The position numbers and the translations under genes were made by a program. Below are positions 16,157 to 24,207 of a stretch of 64,000 nt of DNA, piece by piece (the stretch's first letter is position 1; every line of letters starts with the position of its first letter). The stretch is from Streptomyces sp. man185 (GTDB lineage: Bacteria > Actinomycetota > Actinomycetes > Streptomycetales > Streptomycetaceae). The notes below the pieces were generated by a model. The model ran no database searches and was not told where the DNA came from. It saw nothing but the letters and a program-made list of their open reading frames with translations. Location: contig NTHE01000042.1 of assembly GCA_002551355.1 (NCBI GenBank), forward strand, positions 1-64,000, written 5' to 3'.

Positions 16157-17629
16157 TCAGGCGTCGGAAAGCCAGCCCCGTTCGCGCAGCGCCGCGACGA
16201 ATCGGCCGTAGGAGTCCTCCAGGGCAGATTGTTCCGCCGGCACCGGCTCGACAAGGGCGCCGCCGCGCACCATGGCGGCGGCGCTCGCCGCGAGGTCGTC
16301 GTGGAGCGTGCCGGTCGCGGCGAGGAGCGCGGCGCCGAACGCCGTCTCCGCGCGCTCGACGACCCGGACCGGGCGGCTCAGGGCGGTAGCCCGGATCGCC
16401 GCCCACACCGCGCTGCGGCTGCCCCCGCCGGCCGCGTGCAGGGGGCCGAGCACCGGAACGCCGAGTCGCTCGACCCGGTCCAGGGCCAGGCGCTCAACGA
16501 AGGCGACCCCTTCGAGTGCGGCTCGGTGGGCGTCCGCCTCGTCCCGGGGGCGGCCCAGCTCGAATCCGCGCGCCACCCCTGACACGAAGGGGAACCGTTC
16601 GCCGTCGCGGCACAGCGGGTAGCGCACGTACGACGCGGGGCCCCGAGCCGCCGCGGCGGCGTCCAGCGCGGGCAGGCGGGCCGGGTCGACGTCGGCCAGG
16701 CACTCCCCTCCGGTGTTGGACGCGCCGCCGGGCAGCCACCAGCCGTCGGGGTGGCGGTGGCTGTAGAACGCTCCGGTCCCATCGCGCACCAGGTGCTCGG
16801 AGACCCCCTTGAGGACGTACGTCGTGCCGATGACGCCCACGAACCGGCCCGGCTCGACCGCCCCCGTGGCGATCTGGCCCGCGCAGCCGTCCGTCATCCC
16901 GAGGCGTACGGAACACCCCTCCGGCAGACCCGTCGCCTCGGCCGCCGCCCGACCGACGACCCCGGCCTCCCTACCGGGGGCGCCTACGGCGGAGAGCAGC
17001 CCGAGCGGGAAGCCGAGCGCGTCGAACACCTCGTGCGCCCACTCCCCCGCACGGGCGTCGTAGCCGGACTTCAGCGCGTGACTCCAGTCCACGGCCACGG
17101 GATGGCCCGTCAGTTCGCGGCCGATGACCTCAGGCGTGTGCAGAACGTGGCGCAGGGCGGAGCCGTACGCCCGCAGACACCACACCGCCCGGCCCAGCGC
17201 GGCAGTGGGCCCCACCGACAAACCCAGCGCGTCCCAGCGGGCGCTGCCCGTCCGCTGGGCTTCGGCGTTGATCTCGGCGGCTCGCCGGTCGTCGTACATC
17301 AGGGCCGGGCCGAGCGGTCCGCCGTCGGTCCCGGTGGGCACGATCGTGCCGGATGTGGCGGACACGGCTACCGCGATCACCTCACGGCCGCCCCTCGGCA
17401 GCACGCCCGTAGTGCGACGCAGCACCGAACAGACAGCAGGCCACCACGACCCGGCATCCTGCTCGCTCGTCTCCGCAGTGGTCCGGACGGGGGGCGGCAG
17501 ATCGGCCCGTGCCTCGGCCAGCACACGTCCCCGCCCATCCACGCACAGCGCACGGACAGACGCAGTCGCCACATCAATGCCGATCACAGCCGGAGAGCCG
17601 GGAGGGGCGGGACGGGATTCACTGCTCAT
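16157..17629 (-). CDS. FGGY-family carbohydrate kinase (ribulokinase/xylulokinase-like)
   Basis: A 490-residue sugar kinase. N-terminal phosphate motif VIGIDVATASVRALCVDGRG, then VAVSATSGTIVP and LMYDDRRAAEI, a segment reminiscent of the D-ribulokinase/XK-1 group; the second domain has the GVIGTTYVLKG and PGGASNTGGE motifs and the AGGGSRSAVWAA adenosine motif. It phosphorylates a free sugar or polyol with ATP in the cytosol; substrate is not decided by sequence. MSSES at 17629 is chosen over 17662 since the kinase motif begins about 15 residues later. A DeoR-type operator candidate lies about 95 bases upstream at 17722. It belongs to the carbohydrate regulon that extends to 26737, though it is transcribed in the opposite direction from the transporter. 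Confidence 0.9.
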   Translation of the reverse strand: MSSESRPAPPGSPAVIGIDVATASVRALCVDGRGRVLAEARADLPPPVRTTAETSEQDAGSWWPAVCSVLRRTTGVLPRGGREVIAVAVSATSGTIVPTGTDGGPLGPALMYDDRRAAEINAEAQRTGSARWDALGLSVGPTAALGRAVWCLRAYGSALRHVLHTPEVIGRELTGHPVAVDWSHALKSGYDARAGEWAHEVFDALGFPLGLLSAVGAPGREAGVVGRAAAEATGLPEGCSVRLGMTDGCAGQIATGAVEPGRFVGVIGTTYVLKGVSEHLVRDGTGAFYSHRHPDGWWLPGGASNTGGECLADVDPARLPALDAAAAARGPASYVRYPLCRDGERFPFVSGVARGFELGRPRDEADAHRAALEGVAFVERLALDRVERLGVPVLGPLHAAGGGSRSAVWAAIRATALSRPVRVVERAETAFGAALLAATGTLHDDLAASAAAMVRGGALVEPVPAEQSALEDSYGRFVAALRERGWLSDA

Positions 17630-17721
17630 AGCGGAAGCATCCTTCCCGGCGGAGCGGGCCACACACGTTCACACCAGTCCACCGATCGGGTGGCGGTCCG
17701 TCGTCGCGGTGGTGGCTCGTG

Positions 17722-17734
17722 TGTGAAATTAACA
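17722..17734 (-). promoter_or_regulatory. operator-like site upstream of the FGGY kinase
   Basis: Read on the minus strand the core is GTTAATTTCAC, nearly the same as GTTAATTTGAC before the transporter and the palindrome GTTAAATTTAAC before the dehydrogenase. It lies between the kinase start and the end of the DeoR gene, in AT-rich sequence unlike its surroundings. Confidence 0.65.
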
Positions 17735-17763
17735 TGCATTCCATCATGACGGGAGGAACGTGC

Positions 17764-18540
17764 TCATGGTGCGACGGTCGCCACCGTGACCCGGGTCCGT
17801 TCGCGGAGTTTGCCGAGCAGTTCGGCGTCCGCGCCGTCGTCCACGACGAGATGGTCCAGGTCACCGACGGGCCCCACCCGGTGCAGCGCGGTCCGGGCGA
17901 GTTTGGTGTGGTCCATGAGCATCACCTTCGTCGCCGCCGACGTCAGCATCGCCCGTTTGACCAGCACCACGTCCTGCTCCTGGTGGTAGGCCGTCCTCGC
18001 GTCGAGCGCCGACGTGGAGACGGCGACGAGGTCGACGGAGAGCGCCTCCACCGCCTCGACGCAGGGCATCCCGAGGAAGGAGTCATGAGTGCGCGAGTAC
18101 TCACCGCCCAGGGCGATCAGGCGGATGCCCTCGCACCCGGCGAAGACGTCGAGCACCCGGCGGGCGTTGGTGACCACGGTGAGCGGGGTGAGGTCGACCA
18201 GCAGGCCGGCCATGACCAGCACCGTCGTGGAATCGTCGAGCATCACCGACATACCGGGCTCCACCAACGCGGCGGCGGCGCGCGCGACGGCCTTCTTCTC
18301 CGCCGTGTTGACGCCGAGCCGGTAGTCGAGGCTCGACTCGAACACCGTGGACGGCAGGGCGGACGCGCCGCCGCGGAAGCGTCGCAGCACCCCTTGCCGC
18401 GCGAGGTCGTCGAGGTCCCGGTGGACGGTCATCAGACTCACGCCCGTGAGCTGGGCGAGGGCGGCGCCCGTGGCCGTGCCCTGCTCCACGACGTGGTCGG
18501 CGATGAGCCGTCGGCGTTCTTCGGCGGATCTCTTGGTCAT
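17764..18540 (-). CDS. DeoR-family transcriptional repressor
   Basis: A 258-residue DeoR regulator starting MTKRSAEERRRLIADHVVEQ at 18540. The N-terminal winged helix (residues about 5-55, with GVSLMTVHRDLDDLARQGVL) is followed by the DeoR sugar-phosphate sensor domain: MSVMLDDSTTVLVMAGLL, NARRVLDVFAG, LGGEYSRTHDSFLG. DeoR proteins bind phosphorylated sugars made by neighbouring kinases and release DNA. Its likely operators are the three related AT-rich palindromes at 17722, 19310 and 22112. The histidine phosphatase gene ends 5 bases before its start, so the two are probably cotranscribed from the 19196 side. Confidence 0.9.
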   Translation of the reverse strand: MTKRSAEERRRLIADHVVEQGTATGAALAQLTGVSLMTVHRDLDDLARQGVLRRFRGGASALPSTVFESSLDYRLGVNTAEKKAVARAAAALVEPGMSVMLDDSTTVLVMAGLLVDLTPLTVVTNARRVLDVFAGCEGIRLIALGGEYSRTHDSFLGMPCVEAVEALSVDLVAVSTSALDARTAYHQEQDVVLVKRAMLTSAATKVMLMDHTKLARTALHRVGPVGDLDHLVVDDGADAELLGKLRERTRVTVATVAP

Positions 18541-18545
18541 GGGGC

Positions 18546-19196
18546 TCAGTCTCCCGCAGGGCTCTGGCCGGGCGCGGGGGCGGGGGGCGGGGCGGTGGGT
18601 ACGTTGAGCGAGCGCAGCGCCGTCTCGGCGCCGCGGATCTCGATCTCCGTGACGGCCCCGTTGTCCAGCCGCGGGAAGATCCGCCGGTAGCGCCCGAGGG
18701 GCAGTCCGAGGAGTTCGCACAGGGCGATGCGCAGCAGGGTGTTGTGGGCGACGACGAGCACCCTGCCCCCCTGGTGACGGTGTGCGAGGTCGCGCAGGGA
18801 CGCGGTCGCCCGCGCCGCGGCCCGGGCGACGGGTTCGGAGCCGGGAAAGGCACCGGTGTCGGCGTCCTCGCGGAACCGCCGTACGGCTTCGGGGTCCTCC
18901 TCGGCCATCTCCTCGATGGTCCTGCCCTCACCCCATCCGAAGTCCACCTCCCGCAGCCCCTCCTGGACCTGCACCGCCAGGCCCAGCGCCACCGCCGCGG
19001 GACTCGCCGTCTGGCGGGCGCGGCTGAGCGGGGAGCAGGCGACCGCGTCCACGCCGCTGCGCGTGGCCCAGACTCCGAGGCCGGCTCCCTGGGCCACGCC
19101 TCGGGGCGTCAGGCCTACGTCGGTGACGCCGGCATACCGGTTCTCCGCGTGCCACTCGGTCTCGCCGTGCCGTACCAGCAGGAGACGAGAGGTCAT
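18546..19196 (-). CDS. histidine phosphatase (phosphoglycerate mutase-like)
   Basis: A 216-residue branch-1 histidine phosphatase. The catalytic motif LLLVRHGETEWHAENRYAGV is at the N-terminus (nucleophile H10), the arginine of SPLSRARQTASP follows, the acid pair appears in LREVDFGWGEGRT, and the second histidine in LVVAHNTLLRIALCELLGLP. Such enzymes dephosphorylate sugar phosphates or act as cofactor-dependent mutases; within this locus it may remove phosphate from a pathway intermediate. It is divergent from the dehydrogenase gene, and the operator palindrome at 19310-19325 lies between the two starts. The proline-rich C-terminal tail (about 20 residues) is not conserved-looking. Confidence 0.9.
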   Translation of the reverse strand: MTSRLLLVRHGETEWHAENRYAGVTDVGLTPRGVAQGAGLGVWATRSGVDAVACSPLSRARQTASPAAVALGLAVQVQEGLREVDFGWGEGRTIEEMAEEDPEAVRRFREDADTGAFPGSEPVARAAARATASLRDLAHRHQGGRVLVVAHNTLLRIALCELLGLPLGRYRRIFPRLDNGAVTEIEIRGAETALRSLNVPTAPPPAPAPGQSPAGD

Positions 19197-19290
19197 GGAG
19201 ACCGCCTTTTCGAGGTCGGGGAGAAGCCGAGGTCCACGTCGCAGTCGCAGCAGCCGGGGGCGGGCGCGAAGCCCGTATGCGCCGGGCGCA

Positions 19291-19325
19291 TTGCCGGTTC
19301 ACGCACGCGCTGTTAAATTTAACAG
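19291..19325 (+). promoter_or_regulatory. promoter with overlapping 16-base palindromic operator
   Basis: The exact palindrome CTGTTAAATTTAACAG occupies 19310-19325. A candidate promoter TTGCCG (19291-19296), 17 bases, TAAATT (19314-19319) overlaps it, so a bound repressor would block the -10 region of the dehydrogenase operon; it could also act on the divergent phosphatase-deoR operon. Confidence 0.7.
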
Positions 19326-19426
19326 AAATTCCACAGCCCAGGACCGGCCTGTCGCGGCTCGGATCGCGCTCCGACCTGGTCGCCACGCAACCCCACCGGC
19401 TCTCCTCGCAGAAGGAATCCGACGTC

Positions 19427-20482
19427 ATGCGCATCCTCGCCGCAGGCGACCACTTCGTCCGTCCCGCGTTGATTCGCGCGGCGGTGAGCCAGGAACTGTC
19501 CCGCAAGGGCCGGGAGCTTCCGGAATTCACGGAGCTGACCCTCCCCTGGCCTCACGAACCCTTCGGTCCGGTCGCGGAGGTCCACGAGGCGAGCGGCACG
19601 GAGGACGAGCTCGTCGAGGCGCTGGGCGGGGCGTCCGTCTGCGTGACGCAGATGGCCCCCTTCACCGAGCGGGTGTTCGCCGCATCGCCCGCGCTGCGTC
19701 TCGTGGCCGTCTCGCGGGGCGGTCCGGTCAACGTGGACCTGGCCGCCGCCACCCGCCACGGGGTCAGGGTCAGCTTCGCCCCCGGCCGCAACGCCCCCGC
19801 CGCCGCGGAGTTCGCCGTGGGGCTGGTGCTCGCCGCGATGCGGCGCATCGCCGCCGCCGACGCGGAGCTCAAGCGGGGCGTCTGGCGGGGCGATCTGTAC
19901 GCGTACGAGGAGAGCGGCGGCGAGCTCGGCGGGGCCACGGTCGGGCTCGTGGGCTACGGGGCCATCGGCCGCATCGTGGCCCGGGTGATGCGCGCCTTCG
20001 GGGCCCACGTGCTCGCGGCCGACCCGTACGCCGACCCCGCGGAGGCCGCGGCAGACGGCGTCGAACTCGTCGAGCTGGACGCCCTCCTGAGCCGGAGTTC
20101 GGTGGTGAGCCTGCATGCCCGGCTGACCGAGGAGACCCACCACCTGCTCGACGCCCGCCGCCTCGGGCTGCTGCCGCACGGCGCGGTCCTGGTCAACTCC
20201 GCGCGCGGCGGGCTGCTCGACCACGCGCCGCTGCCGGAGCTGCTGCGCAGCGGCGCTCTCGGGGCGCTCGCCCTCGACGTGTACGACGTCGAGCCGATCC
20301 CCGCCGACTGGGCCCTGCGTGATGTACCGAACGTGATCACCACGCCTCATCTCGCGGGCGCGACCCGGCAGACGGCGCACCGCGCGGCGGCCATCACCGC
20401 CGCCGAGGTCGGCCGCTTCGTGCGGGGGGAGGAGTTGCGGCACCTCGCGAACCGGGACGTGCCTGCGGCCGGCCGGCCCTGA
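19427..20482 (+). CDS. D-2-hydroxyacid dehydrogenase family protein
   Basis: A 351-residue NAD-dependent dehydrogenase starting at ATG 19427 with AAGGA upstream. The Rossmann motif VGLVGYGAIGRIVARVMRAF is followed by an acidic loop (AADPYADP), SLHARLTEETHHLLDARRLG, the catalytic-arginine segment LVNSARGGLLDHAPL, and the PNVITTPHLAGATRQTAHRA segment with the active-site histidine. It interconverts a 2-hydroxy acid and a 2-keto acid; in this locus it could oxidise or reduce a sugar acid. The FGGY kinase follows after 55 bases, and a palindromic operator sits 100 bases upstream. Distinguishing phosphoglycerate, glycerate or erythronate type is not possible from sequence alone. Confidence 0.9.
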   Translation: MRILAAGDHFVRPALIRAAVSQELSRKGRELPEFTELTLPWPHEPFGPVAEVHEASGTEDELVEALGGASVCVTQMAPFTERVFAASPALRLVAVSRGGPVNVDLAAATRHGVRVSFAPGRNAPAAAEFAVGLVLAAMRRIAAADAELKRGVWRGDLYAYEESGGELGGATVGLVGYGAIGRIVARVMRAFGAHVLAADPYADPAEAAADGVELVELDALLSRSSVVSLHARLTEETHHLLDARRLGLLPHGAVLVNSARGGLLDHAPLPELLRSGALGALALDVYDVEPIPADWALRDVPNVITTPHLAGATRQTAHRAAAITAAEVGRFVRGEELRHLANRDVPAAGRP

Positions 20483-20537
20483 CGGCCGCCGCCGCCGACA
20501 CCCCGGATCCCATCGGCTCGCACAGGAGGTAGCAGGG

Positions 20538-22010
20538 TTGAGGACCATCATCGGCGTGGACATCGGAACGTCGGTCACCAAGGCCGTGGCGTTCGACGAG
20601 GCAGGCGGGGCCCTGGCCTCCGCCATCCGGCGCTCGCACGTGGAGATGCTGCCGGGCGGACGGGTCGAGCAGGATCTGGACGACGTGGTGTCCGGCGTCG
20701 GCGATGTCGTACGCGAGGTCGCCGCCGAGGTCGGCCGGCTGCCGGACGCCGTGGCGCTCACCGGGCAGGGGGACGGGTTGTGGCTGCGGGACTCCGCCGG
20801 CCGCCCGGTGCGGCCCGCCATCTCCTGGATGGACGCGCGGGCCTCGGACCTGGTGACCCGCTGGCTGGCGGACGGCACGATCAACGCCGCTTACGCGCAC
20901 ACCGGCTCGGGCATGTTTCCCGGGTGCCACGGCCCACTGCTGAACTGGCTCCAGGAACACGAGCCCCACTCGCTGGACCGGGCCGTCGTCGCGGGGTACT
21001 GCGTCGACGCGGTCGCCCAGCGTCTCACCGGCCGGGTGTGCCTCGACGCCTCCGACGCCACGCTGCCGTTCCTCGACCCCCGCACCCGCCGCTACGCGCC
21101 CCAGGCCCTGGCGGCGTGCGGCGTCGCGGACCGGGCGGGGCTGCTGCCGCTTCCCGCCGCCCCTGGCACGGTGCTCGGGCTTGACGGTCACGGCGCCCGA
21201 CTCCTGGGGCTGCCCGAGGGATTGCCGGTGGTGGCGGGGCCGTACGACCTGCCGGCCTGCGCGATCGGCAGCGGGGTGCGTGAGGTGGGCGACGGGGTCC
21301 TCATCCTCGGCACGACCCTCGCGAGCCAAGTGCTGACCGACCGCGTCGATCTCGATCCGCTCGCCGAGCCCGCCGGCATGTGGCTGTGCACTCCGCATCC
21401 CGACCGGTGGCTGCGCGCCATGCCCGCCATGGTGGGAACGGCGGCGTTGGAGTGGGTGCTCGCTCTCGTCGGCGCGACCACGGCCGATGTGGACGCCCTG
21501 CTCGCCGACAGCCCGGCCGGCGCCCGGGGCGTCCGGGCCTTCCCCTTCCTGTCCGAGGCGGGCGAACGGGCCCCTTTCGTCGAGCCGTCGGCCCAGGGCA
21601 GACTCGACGGGCTCAGCCTGGGGACCGGCCGGGCGGACGCCGTCCGGGCCGTCTGCGAGGCCATCGGCTACGCGGCCCGGCACTGCCTGGACACGGCGGG
21701 GCTGAGCGGCACCCTCGCCCTGTGCGGCGGCGGCACGCGGTCGCAGACGTGGGCCCAGCTGATCGCCGATGTCCTCGGCCGGCCCGTCCGCATTCCGCTG
21801 GAGGAGCAGGTGGGGGCGCTCGGCGTGGTGTCCGTCGCCAGGGCCTCGCTGTCCCCCGGGTACGAGGCGCCGCCGGGGCGCCATCAGGTGGTCGATCCGC
21901 GCGAGGACGTACGGGCGTTGTACGAGGACGGATACGAGCGGTATCGAGCCGAGTTGGCGACGGCCCGAACCGCCTGGGGGGCTCACGCACGGCCTGTCGG
22001 ACGCCTCTGA
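20538..22010 (+). CDS. second FGGY-family carbohydrate kinase
   Basis: A 490-residue kinase starting at TTG 20538 with AGGAGG eight bases upstream. Motifs: IIGVDIGTSVTKAVAFDEAG, VALTGQGDGLWLRDSAGRPV, ISWMDARASDLV, the second-domain GVLILGTTLASQV, and the adenosine motif LCGGGTRSQTWAQLIADVLG. It resembles xylulokinase and tetritol/L-xylulose kinases more than the first kinase at 16157; the two are only distantly related and probably act on different substrates or in sequence. The gene follows the hydroxyacid dehydrogenase and precedes the transporter, from which it is separated by a G/C hairpin and the transporter promoter. Confidence 0.9.
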   Translation: MRTIIGVDIGTSVTKAVAFDEAGGALASAIRRSHVEMLPGGRVEQDLDDVVSGVGDVVREVAAEVGRLPDAVALTGQGDGLWLRDSAGRPVRPAISWMDARASDLVTRWLADGTINAAYAHTGSGMFPGCHGPLLNWLQEHEPHSLDRAVVAGYCVDAVAQRLTGRVCLDASDATLPFLDPRTRRYAPQALAACGVADRAGLLPLPAAPGTVLGLDGHGARLLGLPEGLPVVAGPYDLPACAIGSGVREVGDGVLILGTTLASQVLTDRVDLDPLAEPAGMWLCTPHPDRWLRAMPAMVGTAALEWVLALVGATTADVDALLADSPAGARGVRAFPFLSEAGERAPFVEPSAQGRLDGLSLGTGRADAVRAVCEAIGYAARHCLDTAGLSGTLALCGGGTRSQTWAQLIADVLGRPVRIPLEEQVGALGVVSVARASLSPGYEAPPGRHQVVDPREDVRALYEDGYERYRAELATARTAWGAHARPVGRL

Positions 22011-22024
22011 GAGCCCCTCACCTT

Positions 22025-22044
22025 GAGGGGGGGCACTCCCCCTC
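22025..22044 (+). terminator. hairpin after the second FGGY kinase
   Basis: GAGGGGG pairs with CCCCCTC across a six-base loop, starting 15 bases after the kinase stop. The stem is short and there is no clear T-run, so it may only attenuate read-through into the transporter operon, which has its own promoter. Confidence 0.4.
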
Positions 22045-22088
22045 GCCCTGTGAGTGCTCACACCATCTTGTTACTTATGACATGCCCA

Positions 22089-22122
22089 TTGACACTACTA
22101 ACATCTGCGCTGTTAATTTGAC
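22089..22122 (+). promoter_or_regulatory. promoter and operator of the sugar transporter operon
   Basis: TTGACA at 22089-22094 lies 17-18 bases before GTTAATT at 22112-22118, a plausible -35/-10 pair. The core GTTAATTTGAC (22112-22122) matches the two other operator candidates of the locus and overlaps the -10 element. Confidence 0.7.
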
Positions 22123-22159
22123 GCGAAGGAGGCTCTCACCTGAAGACCGGGAGATTCCA

Positions 22160-23239
22160 GTGAATCAACGCTCTGTCAGATCGTTTGCCGCGGCTCTGTC
22201 GGTGATGGCGGTGCTCGTCTCCGCCGCCGCCTGTACGACGAAAGCGCCGAACCGCTCGGACGGCAGGTCATCGAAGGACGCGAAGATCGCATTCCTTATG
22301 CCCGATATCGCCTCCACCCGGTACGAGCTGTACGACGCACCGCTCTTCAAGGCCAAGGTGAAGGATCTCTGCGGCGGTTGCGAGGTCCTCTATCAGAACG
22401 CGGGCGGCGACGCCGCGAAACAACAGCAGCAGGCCGACTCCGCTCTCGCGCAGGGCGCCGACGTCATCGTGATCGACCCGGTGGACTCCGCCGCGGCGGC
22501 CAGCACCGTCCGTACGGCACAGGGGCGGGGGGTCCCCGTCATCGCGTACGACCGGCCGATCCCGGCGGTCAAGGCGGACTACTACGTCTCCTTCGACAAC
22601 GAGAAGATCGGCTCCATGATCGGCAAGTCGCTGGTGGACCATCTCAAGGCCACCTCGGCGAAAGGCGGTCTCCTCCAGGTCAACGGATCGCCGACGGACG
22701 CGGCGGCGGGCCTGATCAAGAAGGGCATACACCGCGCGGTCGACTCCAGCGGGTTCGAGCTCCTCGCCGAGTACGACACCCCTGCCTGGGAGCCGGGGAA
22801 GGCCCAGAGCTGGGTCAGCGGGCAGATCAGCAAGTTCCGGGGGAAGATCGCCGGAGTGGTGGCCGCCAATGACGGCACGGGCGGCGGTTCCATCGCCGCG
22901 TTCAAAGCGGCTGGAACGACCGTGCCACCGGTGACCGGGAACGACGCCGAACTCGCCGCCGCCCAGCGGATCATCAAGGGCGATCAGTACAACACCATCT
23001 CCAAGCCCATCAAGACCGTCGCGGAAGCCGCGGCCGTCGCGGCGTTCTCCTTCGTCGAAGGAAAGAAGCCCAAGGGCGACACCACCCTGTTCGGCACCCC
23101 CTCGGAACTCTTCACCCCCACCGTCGTCACCCGCGAGAACATCGCGGAGATTCTGGTGGGCGACGGGAAGCCTCTCAAGACAGCCGAGGTGTGCACGGCG
23201 ACGTACGCGGCCGCCTGCGCCGAGGTGGGCGTCACGTAG
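22160..23239 (+). CDS. sugar-binding lipoprotein of a ribose/xylose-type ABC transporter
   Basis: A 359-residue extracellular solute-binding protein. GTG at 22160 has GGGAGA upstream and begins a lipoprotein signal: hydrophobic AAALSVMAVLV then the lipobox VSAAAC with the lipidated cysteine. The mature part has the type I periplasmic-binding fold of XylF/RbsB: IAFLMPDIASTRYELYDAPL, ADVIVIDPVDSAAAASTV, VIAYDRPIPAVKADYYVSFD, GVVAANDGTGGGSIAAFKAA. The arrangement of the IPA..DYYVSFDN segment is like xylose-binding proteins. It delivers the sugar to the ATPase and permease that follow directly. Candidate operator and promoter lie 40-70 bases upstream of the start. Confidence 0.93.
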   Translation: MNQRSVRSFAAALSVMAVLVSAAACTTKAPNRSDGRSSKDAKIAFLMPDIASTRYELYDAPLFKAKVKDLCGGCEVLYQNAGGDAAKQQQQADSALAQGADVIVIDPVDSAAAASTVRTAQGRGVPVIAYDRPIPAVKADYYVSFDNEKIGSMIGKSLVDHLKATSAKGGLLQVNGSPTDAAAGLIKKGIHRAVDSSGFELLAEYDTPAWEPGKAQSWVSGQISKFRGKIAGVVAANDGTGGGSIAAFKAAGTTVPPVTGNDAELAAAQRIIKGDQYNTISKPIKTVAEAAAVAAFSFVEGKKPKGDTTLFGTPSELFTPTVVTRENIAEILVGDGKPLKTAEVCTATYAAACAEVGVT

Positions 23240-23319
23240 TCGCGGGACGACTGCGGCGCACCCTCCCTTCCCTCTGCCCAACTGCCCCACGCCTGCCTGC
23301 CCGCTTCGGAAGGTCGGTC

Positions 23320-24207
23320 ATGACCGCTGAGTCCCTGCCCTCCCCTCGCGCGTCGTCGGGGGGCCCGCTGCTCTCGCTGCGCGGGATCAGTAAATCCTTC
23401 GGGGCCGTCGCCGCACTCACCGCTGTCGACCTCGACGTCGCCGCGGGTCAGGTCGTCGCCCTGGTGGGCGACAACGGCGCGGGGAAGTCCACCCTGGTCA
23501 AAGTTCTCTCCGGGGTGCACCAGCCGGATGCCGGAACCGTGGGATTCGACAGCGGGACCGTCTCCATCCCCTCCCCGGCCGTCGCCCAGCGGCTCGGCAT
23601 CGCGACCGTCTTCCAGGACCTCGCCCTGTGCGAGAACCTGAACGTGGTGGAAAACCTCTTCCTCGGAAGGGAGTTGCGTGGGCTGCGCCTGGACGAGGTG
23701 GCCATGGAGGTCCGCTCCCGCGCTCTTCTCGGGGAGCTGTCGGCGAAGATCCCCTCGGTACGCGTCCCGGTCGCGGCCCTCTCCGGCGGCCAGCGGCAGA
23801 CGGTGGCCATCGCGCGGACCCTCCTGGGCGACCCCAAGGTGATCATCCTCGACGAGCCGACGGCCGCCCTGGGGGTGGCGCAGACGGCGGAGGTCCTCAA
23901 CCTGATCGAGCGGCTGAGGGAGCGCGGCCTGGGCGTGATCATGGTCAGCCACAACATGGCCGATGTGCGGGCCGTCGCCGACACCGTGGCCGTCCTGCGG
24001 CTCGGCCGCAACAACGGTGTCTTCGACGCGGCCGAGGCCACGGCGTCGGACCTGGTGGCAGCCATCACCGGGGCGACGGACAACGTGGTCAGCCGCCGCG
24101 CCGGCCGCGACAGGGCCGTGGGCAACAGGGCCGATGCCGACCCGACCGTGGGTGACGAGGCCGTGGGCAACGGACCGGAAGCGGCGCACAAGGGGGAGGC
24201 ATCATGA
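23320..24207 (+). CDS. sugar ABC transporter ATP-binding protein, single domain
   Basis: A 295-residue ABC ATPase starting at ATG 23320 with GGAAGG upstream. Walker A GDNGAGKSTLVK, Q-loop region TVFQDLALCENLNVVENLFL, signature ALSGGQRQTVAIART, Walker B KVIILDEPTAALG, and H-loop VSHN are all present. Many CUT2-type sugar ATPases carry two fused nucleotide-binding domains; this one has a single domain like FrcA-type proteins and should dimerise. The last 40 residues are an acidic, glycine-rich extension. The stop overlaps the permease start (ATGA, 24204-24207), giving tight coupling. Confidence 0.92.
   Translation: MTAESLPSPRASSGGPLLSLRGISKSFGAVAALTAVDLDVAAGQVVALVGDNGAGKSTLVKVLSGVHQPDAGTVGFDSGTVSIPSPAVAQRLGIATVFQDLALCENLNVVENLFLGRELRGLRLDEVAMEVRSRALLGELSAKIPSVRVPVAALSGGQRQTVAIARTLLGDPKVIILDEPTAALGVAQTAEVLNLIERLRERGLGVIMVSHNMADVRAVADTVAVLRLGRNNGVFDAAEATASDLVAAITGATDNVVSRRAGRDRAVGNRADADPTVGDEAVGNGPEAAHKGEAS

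Noticed and set aside
20394..22061. Minus-strand frame of about 555 codons opposite the second FGGY kinase
   Set aside because: Antisense shadow of a gene with all kinase motifs; arginine-rich, with no domain or ribosome site.
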